Shown here piece after piece: positions 1-11,010 of a DNA stretch of 64,000 nt. The stretch's first letter is position 1. Every line of letters begins with the position of its first letter. This DNA comes from Allodiplogaster sudhausi. Lineage: Eukaryota; Nematoda; Chromadorea; Rhabditida; Diplogasteridae. The position numbers were made by a program, and so were the translations under genes. Under the pieces are notes generated by a model. The model was not told the origin of the DNA and made no database searches. It was given only the letters and a program-made list of their open reading frames with translations. The stretch covers positions 2,004,501 through 2,068,500 of the forward strand of contig CALZFC010000059.1 in the NCBI GenBank assembly GCA_945643635.1, in the 5' to 3' direction.

Positions 1-28
1 TTTGACACCAAATTAAATTTCTGCCCAC

Positions 29-1510
29 ATGGAAATTCGGGATTGGCCCTTTCGTCACGAAGCATCTCGTACATTGGACTTGTTGTGCCGCACCCATTCT
101 AAATCAAAGATTTGCACAGGGTATGGGAGGGGGGTTGAAGGAAAAACATTTAAACAAAACAAACTGTTGCCTATGGCTGATCAGCGGAATTAAAGAAAGC
201 TCATAGCAAAAAATAATTTCCAAAATGATTCACGGACATCTTTGAATGGCATGAACCCAATGTGGCGCACGTCACTCCCGACACAGTACGACGGGGTGTC
301 CCAGTCGCCGATCATCAACTTCTGCATTTGAATGCAACCCCAGGGCTTTTGGCAGCCTGAAGAATACATGGTTAAATGATCTAAAGTAGCAGCAATAATA
401 TTTTTCTTTCGTTGATTTTGATAATTGACTAGTTGATTGATAGTTTATTGACAATATCTTTCGTTGATTGAAATACAGCAATATTGTTGCTAGTTCATTA
501 TTTAGTTGTTCGTGCATTTTCCCATAATTATGAGTATATCAGAGTATTTTTGCGGGAGCAAAAAACCTGTCTGGCCGTATTGGTAGCGATTGATGCAGAG
601 AGGCCGAACGACCTCTTTGTAGTTTGGGCACGCTTCCTTCAGTTGCGCAAGACGGTCATGCGAGACGATGCAGCCAAAGATATCTGGTGAGGTTCCCAGA
701 GGTTACATATTTCACAATCTCAGGAATTCCAGATGCTGACCGGATTCTTTCTTTTTTCTTCAGCCTTTTGCATTTATCGACATATCTTATAGGGCTTAAA
801 GGAGGGCGATCACCGAAAAAGTATGTGATATTTCAAATTGCCGCGGCCTTTCGCACTTTCATCCGCGCGTGTAATTTTCACACAGCGGGTTTGTGCGAAT
901 AGAGAAATAGCACGCGGAATTGTTTTTTTAAATTATATACATAGATTCTTTTTGCTAAGGATGAACAAACGAACACTCCTGCGCTGGAAAGAGCTCGAGC
1001 TGAAGTGAAGCTCTCCGATTCTCGTAGTCGTCACGCATATTCGCCGGGAAGAGGAAGTAGCTGTTCTGCTTCACCGAGTACGCTTGAAGCAGATTTACCT
1101 GTTAAAATGCACGTTAATTAGCAATCTGTTGATAATTTATTTATTTTGGAATATCATTGAAGACTTCAGAGAATTTGTTATATGAAAAATAACTATTTTT
1201 GTTAAGTTTAAAAGTATTCCTTTAAGGCACACCTGGAAGCGTGGATCTGGGCAGCCTGGCGCGATAGGCGGCAGTGTAGGCTTGGGCGCTGCAGTCGGAG
1301 GCGGTGTAGGCTGTGTAGAATAATACTAGAACTCTAATAATGCAATAATTTCTTGTCAAAAGAATCAGTACATCACAATTAATACAAAATTAATATGCAT
1401 ATATGTTATGTATATTCGCAGTACCTGCGTGGCTGCTTGAGTGGTCACGTCTACGGTCATCAGACTCTTTGGAGGGAGACCACACACCTCCCGAGCACCG
1501 TCGCATTTGT
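29..1510 (-). CDS. Cysteine-rich secreted-type protein, partial (paralog of the 6635-7604 gene)
   Basis: I do not recognise this family. Six phase-consistent exons read on the minus strand: 1510-1425, 1325-1233 (Pro-rich, ending GCPDPRFQ), 1098-975 (contains NLLQAYSVKQNSYFLFPANM), 683-567 (contains ACPNYKEVVRPLC), 356-238 (starts GCQKPWGCIQMQKL) and 98-29 (contains NGCGTTSPMYEML). Each of the last four has a counterpart of similar length and identical phase in the plus-strand gene at 6635. Shared landmarks are GCI, DRLA-L, ACPNYK, PLC, SYC, HIGF and GCG..SPMYEM. The paired cysteines suggest an extracellular, disulfide-bonded protein. The first exon(s) with the signal peptide lie upstream of 1510 and were not found; the end is beyond base 1. 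Splice sites and phases are seen; secretion is inferred from the paralog. Confidence 0.72.
790..930. repeat. Dispersed repeat, copy 1 (second copy near 42936)
   Basis: The stretch starting CTTAAAGGAGGGCGATCACC, followed by a segment reading ATTTCAAATTGCCG and a GAAATAGCACGCG end, recurs at 42934-43070 with scattered mismatches. The start resembles the TTAA..AGGA end seen in other small elements here, so it is probably a decayed MITE. It lies in an intron of the left-edge gene. Confidence 0.5.
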
Positions 1511-2043
1511 CTAAAACAAGAAGAGAACGTAAGAGCTCTCTCGTTTTCATATCTTCTTTCCTACTTTGATATATATATAAGGGAATATGATGTCCTTTTT
1601 TTTATCAAAGTGTCAAAGCTAATTGTAAGCAACATCGACATTTTAGCTGACCAACCACCGCAATCATTGATGTTGAAAGGGTTTCCATGCGATAGTAGAC
1701 AAGAAATCGTCAAAAAAGAGAATGTCCAAGACATTTTGTCACTCGAGTCTAGAATGTTGAATGGAAGGAGGGCGAGCTACTATGAGTTCCTTCTGTCATA
1801 ACAATAAACAATAACTCTAAACATGTCTTGATCGTGCTCCTCTCATGTGCGTTTATGGTAACGGCGACACAATGGCCCGTTCTTGATGGCCTTTATTCTT
1901 TTGTCGGCTAGCGATCAACTCTCTTTTATTGCTTATTTCGATAGCTAGGCATAATACATTCTATCACTGTCCACGACCTTTCTTCCTTCTTGTAGTTTCC
2001 CTTCAAGAACATGGATATTATCCTGACAACTCATGCAACTTTC
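1511..2043. other. No gene recognised
   Basis: This stretch should contain the 5' end of the left-edge minus-strand gene, but I could not identify a signal-peptide exon. There is an open frame on the plus strand around 1403-1801, but it overlaps the exon at 1425-1510 in the opposite direction and has no family features. Confidence 0.4.
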
Positions 2044-2047
2044 TTAA

Positions 2048-2463
2048 AGGAGCTGTCCATGGAGATTACAATGTTGCTGAATTTTTTGTTAATACTATCC
2101 GGTCCAACTAGAAACATCTTCAGGAAAAGTGAGAATGCGTCCTGAAGGGGCCCTGAGGAGAAAAACCACATTTTCCCCACGCCGTACTGTAGAATTTAGG
2201 GAGTGACGTCATCACTCCTTGCCTATTTTCTCCTCATGCACACCCTCATTCTACCAGAGAGAAGGTGAAAACTAGGTGCGAAGCGGCAAGCCACGCTTGA
2301 AATTCGAGGGAAGAGAAGAGAGGCAGAGAGAAAAAGGATCACAAAGTCTAGTTTGTTGTTATGGATACTGTGCTAGCATACCGCCAAAACTTTTTGCCAT
2401 TTCATGCGCGAATTCAAACGTTAAATCTCCGCAAGCGGGTTCTATACTCCATGGATAGTTCCT
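2048..2463. mobile_element. TTAA-type MITE, copy 1
   Basis: A 416-bp element is flanked by TTAA at 2044-2047 and 2464-2467. Its ends are short inverted repeats (AGGAGCTGTCCATGGAG at the left, the complement of AGGAACTATCCATGGAG at the right). A ~411-bp copy with the same ends and the same TTAA flanks is at 30792-31202. It has no coding capacity. TTAA targets are known for piggyBac, Kolobok and some Sola elements; the mobilising family cannot be told from this copy. Confidence 0.8.
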
Positions 2464-3172
2464 TTAATGTTTTCCTTAAGATCACAGCCTTTGAACTAAA
2501 CTGACAAATATATATAAAAAAATATGTTAAACAGACGAACTTCAGATATTTCAAATTAGACGAATTAGTGGACCGAGTCAGCCAACTCCTCTTTCCCTAT
2601 GGCATTGTAATCGAGAGGGAGAGCGAGAGAGAGAGAGAGAGAGAGAGGGAGAATCACGAGATATATCGAAATAACAAGAGATTAGATACAAAGAGAAAAA
2701 TAAAAAGCTAATAAGAACTAAAGAGTCGCTTGGAATATGTACATACAATATCAAATATTTGACGGGTAGTCATTCTCATTCAAGTGATGGAGACAGATAA
2801 GGGATACCGTCTCCAATGAATCTTCTCAGGGTCATAACAACAGCTCTTCTCGAGAGAAAAAAAATCAAGAAAAGTGAAAACTTTTTGAGTCATGTTATTC
2901 TATAAGTATTGCGATTATGAGATATTGCCTTATATTCAAGTTGTTGCCTACTTTGCAATGAAACTTTAGTTGTCTCTTTATGTTCAGTTTGTGGTGCAAG
3001 TTGTCGGGAAAAATGATGAGAAGGACGAGGGGTCAAGACAGTCTGGGAGATTGGGAATGGGGAAAGAAGCGAATTTGGAAGGAGAAGTTGGATGGACAAG
3101 TTCGTAGGAGAAGTTAGAGGTGAAGTTGGAGGGAGAAATTGGAAGTCGAGGGGGATCCGTGGTCGTCGTCTC
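2464..3172. repeat. Intergenic stretch with GA and AAAAGTC-type simple repeats
   Basis: A (GA)n tract lies at about 2615-2650. Four tandem CAAAAGT units lie at about 3330-3360, just inside the following gene's last intron. No other gene is visible in the 2468-3172 gap. Confidence 0.6.
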
Positions 3173-4236
3173 TCAGTGCTGCTCGCGGCTCATGCGGAGT
3201 AGCTCGTCATGGACCTCGTCGATGATGTGGACGGCGCTGCTCAGGCGGGCATTCAGGTGCTCGAGACGGGCAGAGAAGCGGGTCGAGGCAGCAGTCTTAA
3301 AGCCAAATTTTTTTAATTAAGAAAAGGGATCAAAAGTCAAAAGTCAAAAGTCAAAAGTTAGCACCGGCTCTGTCAGCACCAGACCGTGGTACGCAGCCTG
3401 TTTGTCTAGCTGCTAAACTCACTTCTTACTCTTTATTTAATAAGGTAAGGAATTTATTTTGTGAATGGCACGGAATCACTTTTTTTTTGCAACCTGGACC
3501 GAGCTCGAGGAGTCGACGGTGACGGCGGAGTACTGGAAAGGGCGGCGAGCGCGCGCGGCGGGAAGCGGCGTGTTGCCGGCCGAGCTGTGGAAGTCGAACA
3601 TGGCAGAGACGATGCTGCTGCTGCTGCTGCTGCTGCTGCTTGCAGACGACGGCTGCCATTCTGTCGTGAGGAAGCTGCTGCTCTCACTGTCGACAGACAA
3701 TCAGCTCAGTTTGTTTGTCTTTTCCATTATACTCCGTCCTCGGTGCACAAAGCGAACCTCGTCAGTCTCCCAAGGGCACTCACTGCTGTCGTAGTTGCCG
3801 TCGTTAGCCATGCCAAACTGCTGCAATCCGTTATCGGCTATATCAAACATCCAACGGCAACAATGCGAAAACATTTGTTAATATTTATTTTTTTCTTTTG
3901 TTTCGTTTTGCTTTGTTTCCAGGCGAGCTCACAGCAAACATCTTGAAGAACTCGCTGATGGAGATAGAGACACAAGAGAACTCCAGGTCACTCGTCGTCC
4001 TTTCTGCCTTGGCCAGAAGCAATTCGGAGGGTGTCATCGGGAGAGAGAGGCAGCTCTGCAATTGTACAGTGGCTGAAACAGTCGCGATAGCAGGCTATAA
4101 GTAAGCCATCTCTAACCTCGCCGACAAGAGGTTCCTTGTGAGAGATCTCGTTCTGGAGAGCGGGAACGCTGGCTGTGGAAGTGGTAGCTCTTCCATGAGG
4201 AGGACCAGCAGCGCGTGCGGCCGTGAGTGGCTCCGG
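3173..4236 (-). CDS. Poly-Ser protein with C-terminal coiled coil, 5' end not found
   Basis: Four minus-strand exons join with matching phases: 4236-4117, 4055-3940, 3686-3494 and 3295-3173 (stop at 3173-3175). The third exon encodes a run of serines from an AGC repeat (the CTG tract on the plus strand). The last exon encodes a leucine-rich helix, including ARLEHLNARLSSAVHIIDEV, with heptad-like spacing typical of a coiled coil, ending MSREQH. No signal peptide or membrane segment is seen in these exons, so an intracellular protein is likely. The exons are GC-richer than the surroundings, like a conserved housekeeping-type gene. I do not recognise the family; small coiled-coil trafficking subunits are one possibility, unproven. 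A candidate start codon at 4830 could not be joined in phase. Confidence 0.6.
3615..3638. repeat. (CTG)8 trinucleotide repeat in coding sequence
   Basis: Eight perfect CTG units, read on the minus strand as AGC serine codons inside the third exon of the coiled-coil gene. The repeat is a likely site of length polymorphism in the poly-Ser stretch. Confidence 0.9.
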
Positions 4237-6634
4237 CTAGGCAAGGCCGACGAGCGGGGCGGCGGGCACGGAGGGTCGAGTGGCGGCGACCGTTCAGTGC
4301 AGGCATTTCCACGCAATGTGAAAACGATGAATAAAGTTTCATGAAATTAATTTTTTTAAAGTACCGACTTGGTTTCTATTATAGGGCATCAGAGCTCTAA
4401 GCATGAACTAATGTTTAGCTGCACTTTGAAATTTAAACTTTTCAACCTCCGTTCAATTTCATACGAATCAGTTCTTTCCCGAATGTTCATTTAAACATCG
4501 ACACTCCTAATTGTAAGCCACTAAAAATTCTCGTTAAAGAAAAATATGATTAATTGATATTCTTTGATAGAAATTCAGGAACGAAAATTTGTTGCCACAC
4601 TGTTTTCTTGTTTAAAAAAAGGAGAAAGGAAATTATACGATTATAAATTCAAGGAGAATAAGAGGAAGTTTTGCCTTAAAACCTTCATATTTCACTGAGT
4701 TCTTTTTTTAAAGGAGGGAGTGTGAAAGTACTGGGAAAATATTAAAAATCTGACGAGTAGAAGCAAGTGCTCAGAGAGAGCGACCGGATTGGGGAAGGGA
4801 GCCGAGGGAAACTGAAGTGTTCTCCTGCATTTTCTCGACTCGTCAATTCTCGGATGAGTGCAAAGGTCTTCAATTCTAATGAGACTGTTTTCCGATGGAA
4901 ATTACGCATATCTAGAGACATTTTATTATCGTCTTCCTCTTCTCTTTCACTCCTTTCTTTATAAGATGAACGCGAAAGTCTATCTACCTACGTCACGTGT
5001 TTAATTTTTAGCGAGACAATCGACTTTGAAGAAGTGGCGTATGCAATGAAGTAGAAAGCTTCTTAGGGAAATTAAAGAACTGCCCTTAACATAAGCGAAA
5101 CCCAAAGGTGCCATAACACTTGACAACGCACACATTTAGCAGTCATGGTGGGTTCGCAATACGTGTATTGCATGTAGTAGTTCGGAATGTTGGCGCCCGC
5201 AAGGTGTCATTATGCCTAGTGCTCTTCGTGTTGGTTCAGTTTGAGTCATCTTAAATGTGCAAACCTTTAGAAAAATAAAAGGCAAAAGATTATCTTGAAA
5301 TACACGTGTTGTGGACCCGCTTGACTGCTGCATCTGGATGTGGTCAAGTGTCTCGAATCAGTTTTTTACTTCACTTCATATGCCACTTCTTCAAAGTCGA
5401 TTATCTCACAAAGAATAAACCATGTGACGAATCCCGAGAGACTATTTTCTAATGAGTGAAGAAAGACAGAAATCTTACTCCACTTTTGGGATTATTTAAT
5501 ATGGAAATTCATGCACAAACTTACGAAAAGCGTTAGACGTGTATATGTATTGTGTAATATGAAGGAGAACAATTTCCAAGGGGCACAATTTGAATTAGCG
5601 CGCTTCTGTATGCCCTTGATGCGATAGCACAACTGAGAATTTTGCCATCGTATTAATAACACGGAAGTGTTGCATACCAGTAAATATCATTCGAAAGCAT
5701 GTTCAACTTGTGTTCCCTGGCTTCAGCAGTATGTGTTCGTAGTATCTGTAGTTTGAGGAATACTATTAGGAAAAGGCAGGCAGAAGGGCAAAAAAGGGAA
5801 TAGGGCTCTTTTCTGCCAAAGACGTGGCAAATATTGAAAGAGAAAGAAAAAGAGAGCGACAAATACAGAAGGGAGCAGTAAGAGCCTCGTAAATGGAAAA
5901 CGGCAGAGGCACTTGACAGCATCAGCGTTGTCATTTCGTAATGCTGCTGTTAGGAAGAAGCGGATTATTCTTGTCTGTGAGCATCATTCAATCAATCAAT
6001 CAGATAAAGTCTTGGGCAAGAGAAAAATAGTCATTACAAAGAAAGGGAGAAGAGCCATTTCGAAATAGAGCCCCCCGGGGCCGGGGCTGAGGCTGACTTA
6101 GGGGGCCGGAGCCAGGGCCGGATTGAGTAATTTATCTATTGGATGCAGTTATCTTTCTCGATGGCATTCCACGTTGCATCTATTGATGATGTTCACTTTA
6201 TCATTCCTGTACCAAGTATGTACACATTACATGCAAAGATATGCAAATATCTTGATCATTGGTGGCTTGTGCTCTTCTTGTGATGTCGTAAATCACATTT
6301 TCGGCTGGGGCAGCAGAAAATGCCACTCGAAATCTCTCGTCGTTTGACAACGACAACACAACGAACACTGGCATGAAATAGACATTAAAATATGAGGCAT
6401 GTAAATGCAATCGTCGAATTGCGAAGAGGCTCCTGAATGATGTGCAAATAGCGCAGCCTCTCCTTCATGGGTTATAAAACAAGCGTACAAATCGCTTAAA
6501 AGGAAAACGAAAAGAAGCGGAAGACTCATATTGTACACTTCTGAGGCTAGGCCACATCGGTATGTTTTTTTTTATAGAAGTGAAATACATATATGTTTGC
6601 TGTAAGATACATACATACATACATTTTTGAGATC
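4237..6634. other. Gene-poor stretch with one GC-rich patch
   Basis: I see no convincing exon in this 2.4 kb. A short patch at about 6068-6122 is made of GGGCC/GGGGCTG-like words, resembling in composition the larger GGGCC-rich element at 60454-60871; it may be a fragment of that family. The rest is AT-rich. Confidence 0.4.
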
Positions 6635-7604
6635 ATGCTTCATTCACTGTCACTCATCGGCATAGGAGTTACGCTGATTACGCAGTGCCTAGGAGATCCA
6701 TTCTGCCCAGATCCGACGTATCAGGTTGTTTTTAATTTTTAAATTCCGAAAAAAATTATTTTAACGAACTGTAATATGTACGTCACTCATAAACGAGAGT
6801 TAACTAAATGGTTGAGTTGCCTAATCCATCTGATTTATAGACGAATCTGGTCCAACCGCACATCGAAAAGCAGAAAAGCTTCTATATTTTCCCCGTAAAT
6901 CTTATGGAGAACATCTCAATTGAAATCAACGATCAGCTATGTACGGTTCTGATAACTATGATAGTTTTTTTTCTCAATATTTTTGATAAATTAATTTAAA
7001 ATCAGACATTCATACACGATATGTTTGCTGTTAATAAATCTGATCGTGTATATATAAATTTACTTCTTTACAAAATTTATTACTTTGTTCATCTAGCACA
7101 TCGAGTTACATTTTAATGTTCAGTTCCACTTGGCTGCATCGCTCAAAACGACAGATTGGCGGAGCTTGCGACGGCGTGTCCGAATTACAAATCTACAATG
7201 CTGCCCCTCTGCTTCAGCCGCAAACAAAGCGGCACCAATGGTACGGTTGCGAAAAGGATTAGAAGCTCTTCCTTTTTAATTTGTCTTCTAACAATAAGGT
7301 TGTGGAAAGCCGTCGGGCTGCATTCTCATTCAAAAACTCACGTTCGGAAAGTCGGAAAGCGGGCCTTCCTACTGCACTGGCGCTGACGAGAAACACATTG
7401 GCTTCGTGCCCGTTGTTGCGGTTAGTAATGTGAATTCGAGATGAAAAAAAAGCTTTTCAACAACTTAAACAATTTATTCAATTAATACTCGAATTTACCA
7501 GTTCTTGAAATTTGGTGTTCGTTACTTTCAGGACGGGTGTGGATTGGAGACGTCTCCAATGTACGAGATGCACCGATCTCCCACCGTAAATATCGACTAT
7601 CCAT
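6635..7604 (+). CDS. Cysteine-rich secreted protein, 3' end missing
   Basis: Five exons join in phase: 6635-6724, 6841-6940, 7124-7240, 7299-7420 and 7532-7604. The first encodes a hydrophobic signal peptide (MLHSLSLIGIGVTLITQCLG) followed by FCPDP. Later landmarks match the left-edge gene: DRLAEL, ACPNYKS, PLC, GCGKPSGCILIQKL, HIGF and GCGLETSPMYEM. Cysteines are evenly distributed and probably paired, so the product is likely extracellular. The fifth exon ends at a good GTAAGT donor with the codon for a final Cys split, so at least one more exon is expected. Downstream is instead a displaced copy of two exons of the left-edge gene in opposite orientation, then an inverted-repeat element. 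The gene may therefore be 3'-truncated. Family not recognised. Confidence 0.75.
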
Positions 7605-7769
7605 GTAAGTCTTTATTTTCAACGCAATTCTTCCTGATTATCTATAGTTTAAGAAAAGAGATGAGGTTAAGGATCAAGTTGTGTTCAGCATATTATTATG
7701 CGTCGGGCGACGCATAATACATGTATACAAAAAGTGCCAAAAGTGCCAAAAGTTTCACTATTCCTACAA

Positions 7770-8014
7770 GTATTCCTTTAAGGCACACCTGGAAGCGTGG
7801 ATCTGGGCAGCCTGGCGCGATAGGCGGCAGTGTAGGCGGGGGCGCTGCAGTCGGAGGCGGTGTAGGCTGTGTAGAATAATACAAGAACTCTAATAATGCA
7901 ATAATTTCTTGTCAAAAGAATCAGTACATCACAATTAATACAAAATTAATATGCATATATGTTATGTATATTCGCAGTACCTGCGTGGCTGCTTGAGTGG
8001 TCACGTCTACGGTC
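7770..8014 (-). pseudogene. Displaced exon pair from the left-edge cysteine-rich gene
   Basis: This is a near-identical direct repeat of 1215-1460, which holds the Pro-rich exon (1325-1233) and part of the exon before it. Here the acceptor TTCTAG in front of the Pro-rich exon reads TTCTTG, losing its AG, and the upstream exon copy is cut at 8014 where the inverted-repeat element begins. It sits in the wrong orientation for the plus-strand gene upstream, so it is a fragment rather than a working exon. Confidence 0.75.
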
Positions 8015-8015
8015 G

Positions 8016-8923
8016 AGAAGTGATGAACGCACATTACAAAGTAATGTTATTTAATTCGATTAGCCTATCACAAATACGCTGTGATACGAGGAAGTTCTAC
8101 AGAAAAATAATTATATTAGAATATACAACTAACCAAAAAATTATTATTATAGTTCAATAGTCAGATACATAACTAATGTATATCCAATAAGTTCAGTTCG
8201 CATTACCAATTCAAGTATGCAAATTATGAATATTATGTACATACAGATAGTTGACAAGACAGAGTATGATACATAGTTGAAATGCACGCACACATACCAC
8301 AACCAAAGTGCTATTTCGATGTACCAAGAATGATTGAAAATCATTGAGGAGGAAACTGTCAACATTTTGACCTTACATTAGACAATGAATGATGATCATA
8401 TTCCATTTCGAGTATGGAACCAACATTACTTTCAATACTACTGTTGTATTGACAAGAAAGTTTCTTCAATGATGAACGGATCATATTACATATCGAGAAC
8501 GACAGCAAAATCACCTTTCAATATTGCTATTGAATAGAGAAGGAGTCAAGATAACTGTTCGCAATTTGTGACTTTCATAATCAAATGTATTGTTTGTGAT
8601 GCACGCTTGGTTTCCTCTGTGTTTGCAGCATCTTCTTTATATACGTCCAACTGATACGATATATGAGTTTACAATTCATTGACAATTCCTTTTTGTATGT
8701 ACATAATATTCATAATTTGCATACTTGAATTGGTAATGCGAACTGAACTTATTGGATATACATTAGTTATGTATCTGACTATTGAACTATAATAATAATT
8801 TTTTGGTTAGTTGTATATTCTAATATAATTATTTTTCTGTAGAACTTCCTCGTATCACAGCGTATTTGTGATAGGCTAATCGAATTAAATAACATTACTT
8901 TGTAATGTGCGTTCATCACTTCT
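8016..8923. mobile_element. 908-bp foldback element with ~220-bp inverted repeats
   Basis: The left arm begins AGAAGTGATGAACGCACATT and continues to about 8240. The right arm (about 8690-8923) is its nearly exact reverse complement, ending GCGTTCATCACTTCT. The ~450-bp centre has no gene. I could not find a clear target duplication. The right edge is followed by GTTTCTTG and the left edge is preceded by the displaced exon copy. It is a non-autonomous DNA element of undetermined superfamily. Confidence 0.8.
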
Positions 8924-9570
8924 GTTTCTTGTAACAATCGACTTACTAACATTGACAAAATAATTTACGCCTACCGATTGGAGTTCATAAAATACTTGGT
9001 CATCATTTTTTAGGTGCATACTATAAAATATGTATGTTTCTTCTTCCTGGAAAAAATTATAATGGACTTGGAAAAATACGATGGTGAATTATTCTTGGTA
9101 GGCTTTTGAACTTGGAATAAATTATTGTATCACTTGAACATATACGTATGAATGCCTATATCTTTGTAACTGATATAACAGGGAGGCCGATAGCTTTCTT
9201 CCTTCATTTATATATTTCGAGATTTTCGATAATAATTTCTCTTACTTTATATACGGCTATTGACATCCCTCACTTGCTGTTTTCATTGTATTATATGTAT
9301 GCACTAACGATTCATGTGTTTGCATTGCCAACTGTCTTTGTACTGCCTAAATGTTGGGCCCAATATACTAAAGAGAGTACATTGAAATACTTGTTCTTAA
9401 TTTATGCTTGTAAACTGGAGAATATTTCCGTACAGTTTGTTCATCCTCTCACTACTCATTCTTCCTGGACTTCTGAAAATACAATGATATAAATTCATGG
9501 AGTGCTTTGGAGTTGGGAATATATTATTGTATAACTTGTCACTTGTACATGTACATATGTATGCGCACAT
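8924..9570. other. Intergenic, no gene recognised
   Basis: AT-rich sequence. An open frame at 9148-9492 on the plus strand is hydrophobic, but it lacks splice signals or family features and reads like chance AT-rich coding. A motif GGACTTGGAAAAATACGATGG near 9064 resembles the short tandem repeat at 10310-10465. Confidence 0.35.
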
Positions 9571-9574
9571 GTTC

Positions 9575-10260
9575 AATTGGGAGCTGGTATGACGGCCGAT
9601 TGGCTCATTGACTCATTGGTAGTGGTTCGTTTACAAATCAAAAATTCCGATGTCGCATTTATCCTTTAGGCAAATTCAATTGCTGTATTTATTCGGGACT
9701 TGTGATACATATGTCTACTGGCCGAGATCATGGACTTGTGACAACGGTGACTGATGTAAGATCTCTGATGTATGATCACATTCCACACGAATGTCTACAT
9801 CTTCACTTGCTACTTGGTATGATGGACGATTGGCCGATTGGTAACGCGGGGACGTACGACGCAAGTGACCCAGGTTCGATTCCTTTCGAGACAATATCAA
9901 TTGCTCTATTTATTCAGGACTGATACTTACTAGCCGAGACTTGAAATGATACCCTTCGGGTATGATCTGTGATCTATGATGTGTGATCACATTCAACACG
10001 AATGTCTACATCTTAACTTGAGAGATGGTATGATGACCGAATAGCCCCTGGGTAACGTTACGATATACGACGCAAGTGGCACAGTTTCGATTCCCTTCCG
10101 GATCCTTGACCTGTGACAACGGTGAGTGATGTATGATCTCTGATGTATGATCACTTCCACACGAATGTCTACATCTTCACTTGCTACTTGGTATGATGGA
10201 CGATTGGCCGATTGGTAACGCGGTCACTTACGACGCAAGTGACCCAGGTTCGGATCCGGT
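9575..10260 (+). repeat. tRNA-like (tRNA-Arg type) repeat units, SINE-like
   Basis: At least three related units occur, at about 9824-9890, 10034-10100 and 10197-10258; a fourth, weaker one lies near 9575-9650. The best (9824) has an A box TGGCCGATTGG and a perfect B box GGTTCGATTCC, with an anticodon-loop candidate TACGA reading ACG (Arg). Each is preceded by a shared segment containing CACACGAATGTCTACATCTT. The acceptor stem does not pair well, so these are not functional tRNA genes; they look like tRNA-derived SINE heads in tandem. Confidence 0.55.
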
Positions 10261-10309
10261 CAGGATCCTGGACTTGTGATATTTCGGTTGACCAAGAACA
10301 CGGTGGAAT

Positions 10310-10465
10310 GAATCCTGGACTTAGAAAAATAACGGAAAAAATATCAACGGGACTTTCCGGACTTAGAAAAATATCGGGTTAGAATTTCAACGGGGACTTC
10401 TGGACTTAGAAAAATTTCGATCGAAAATTTCAACGGGAGTTCTGGACTTAGAAAAATTTCGATTG
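10310..10465. repeat. ~45-bp tandem repeat, about 3.5 units
   Basis: Units contain GGACTTAGAAAAAT followed by ATTTCAACGGGA, repeated from about 10317 to 10450 with small changes. It immediately follows the tRNA-like units and may be the body or tail of the same repeat family. Confidence 0.7.
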
Positions 10466-11010
10466 ACCAAGATCATCAGCACTATCATCATATCCTCGTT
10501 TTCTTTTAAGATTACATAATAATGACACACGATATATTGTACTTGAAAACCCCGCCTCCTTCGTCCGTAGCAAAGTTCCAGCAAGTCCATTTATTTTCCC
10601 TACATTAGTCTTATCGGTCTTGGGGCGGTACTTCGTGTTTTTCTCTTCTTCAGCAATGTGGAAATTTGATAAATTCAGGAGACATTTATGATAGTACTTG
10701 AGAGGCTTCGTTGCCGCGGGTGGTCTTTAATTGGTACATGCAACTTTGTCCTTCGAATATGATTATACTTACATACATATATACATAACTCATGAAAAGT
10801 TTTAACAACTTCCGGTTTGAGTTTATCATTATCGGCTTTCTTTTTTTCGTTAAGCTTGCTGCTTACTTATGGTAGGCAATTTATTATTCCGGTGCAGCAT
10901 GACTTTACGAACCATGCATGAGAAAGAGATATATTTGATTATCCCTTCGGATCTTTTTACAAGCTTAATCGGCCAGCTTCTTCTCTTCTTCAGCCCTTCT
11001 GCTCCTCGAA
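10466..11010. other. Upstream region of the Srg receptor gene
   Basis: No coding exon is seen. The sequence just before the start codon at 11011 reads TTCTTCTCTTCTTCAG, a strong acceptor. It could be a trans-splice acceptor or the end of a 5' UTR intron. Confidence 0.4.

Noticed and set aside
9824..9890. Functional tRNA-Arg gene
   Set aside because: A and B boxes are good, but the acceptor stem does not pair and similar defective copies follow in tandem.
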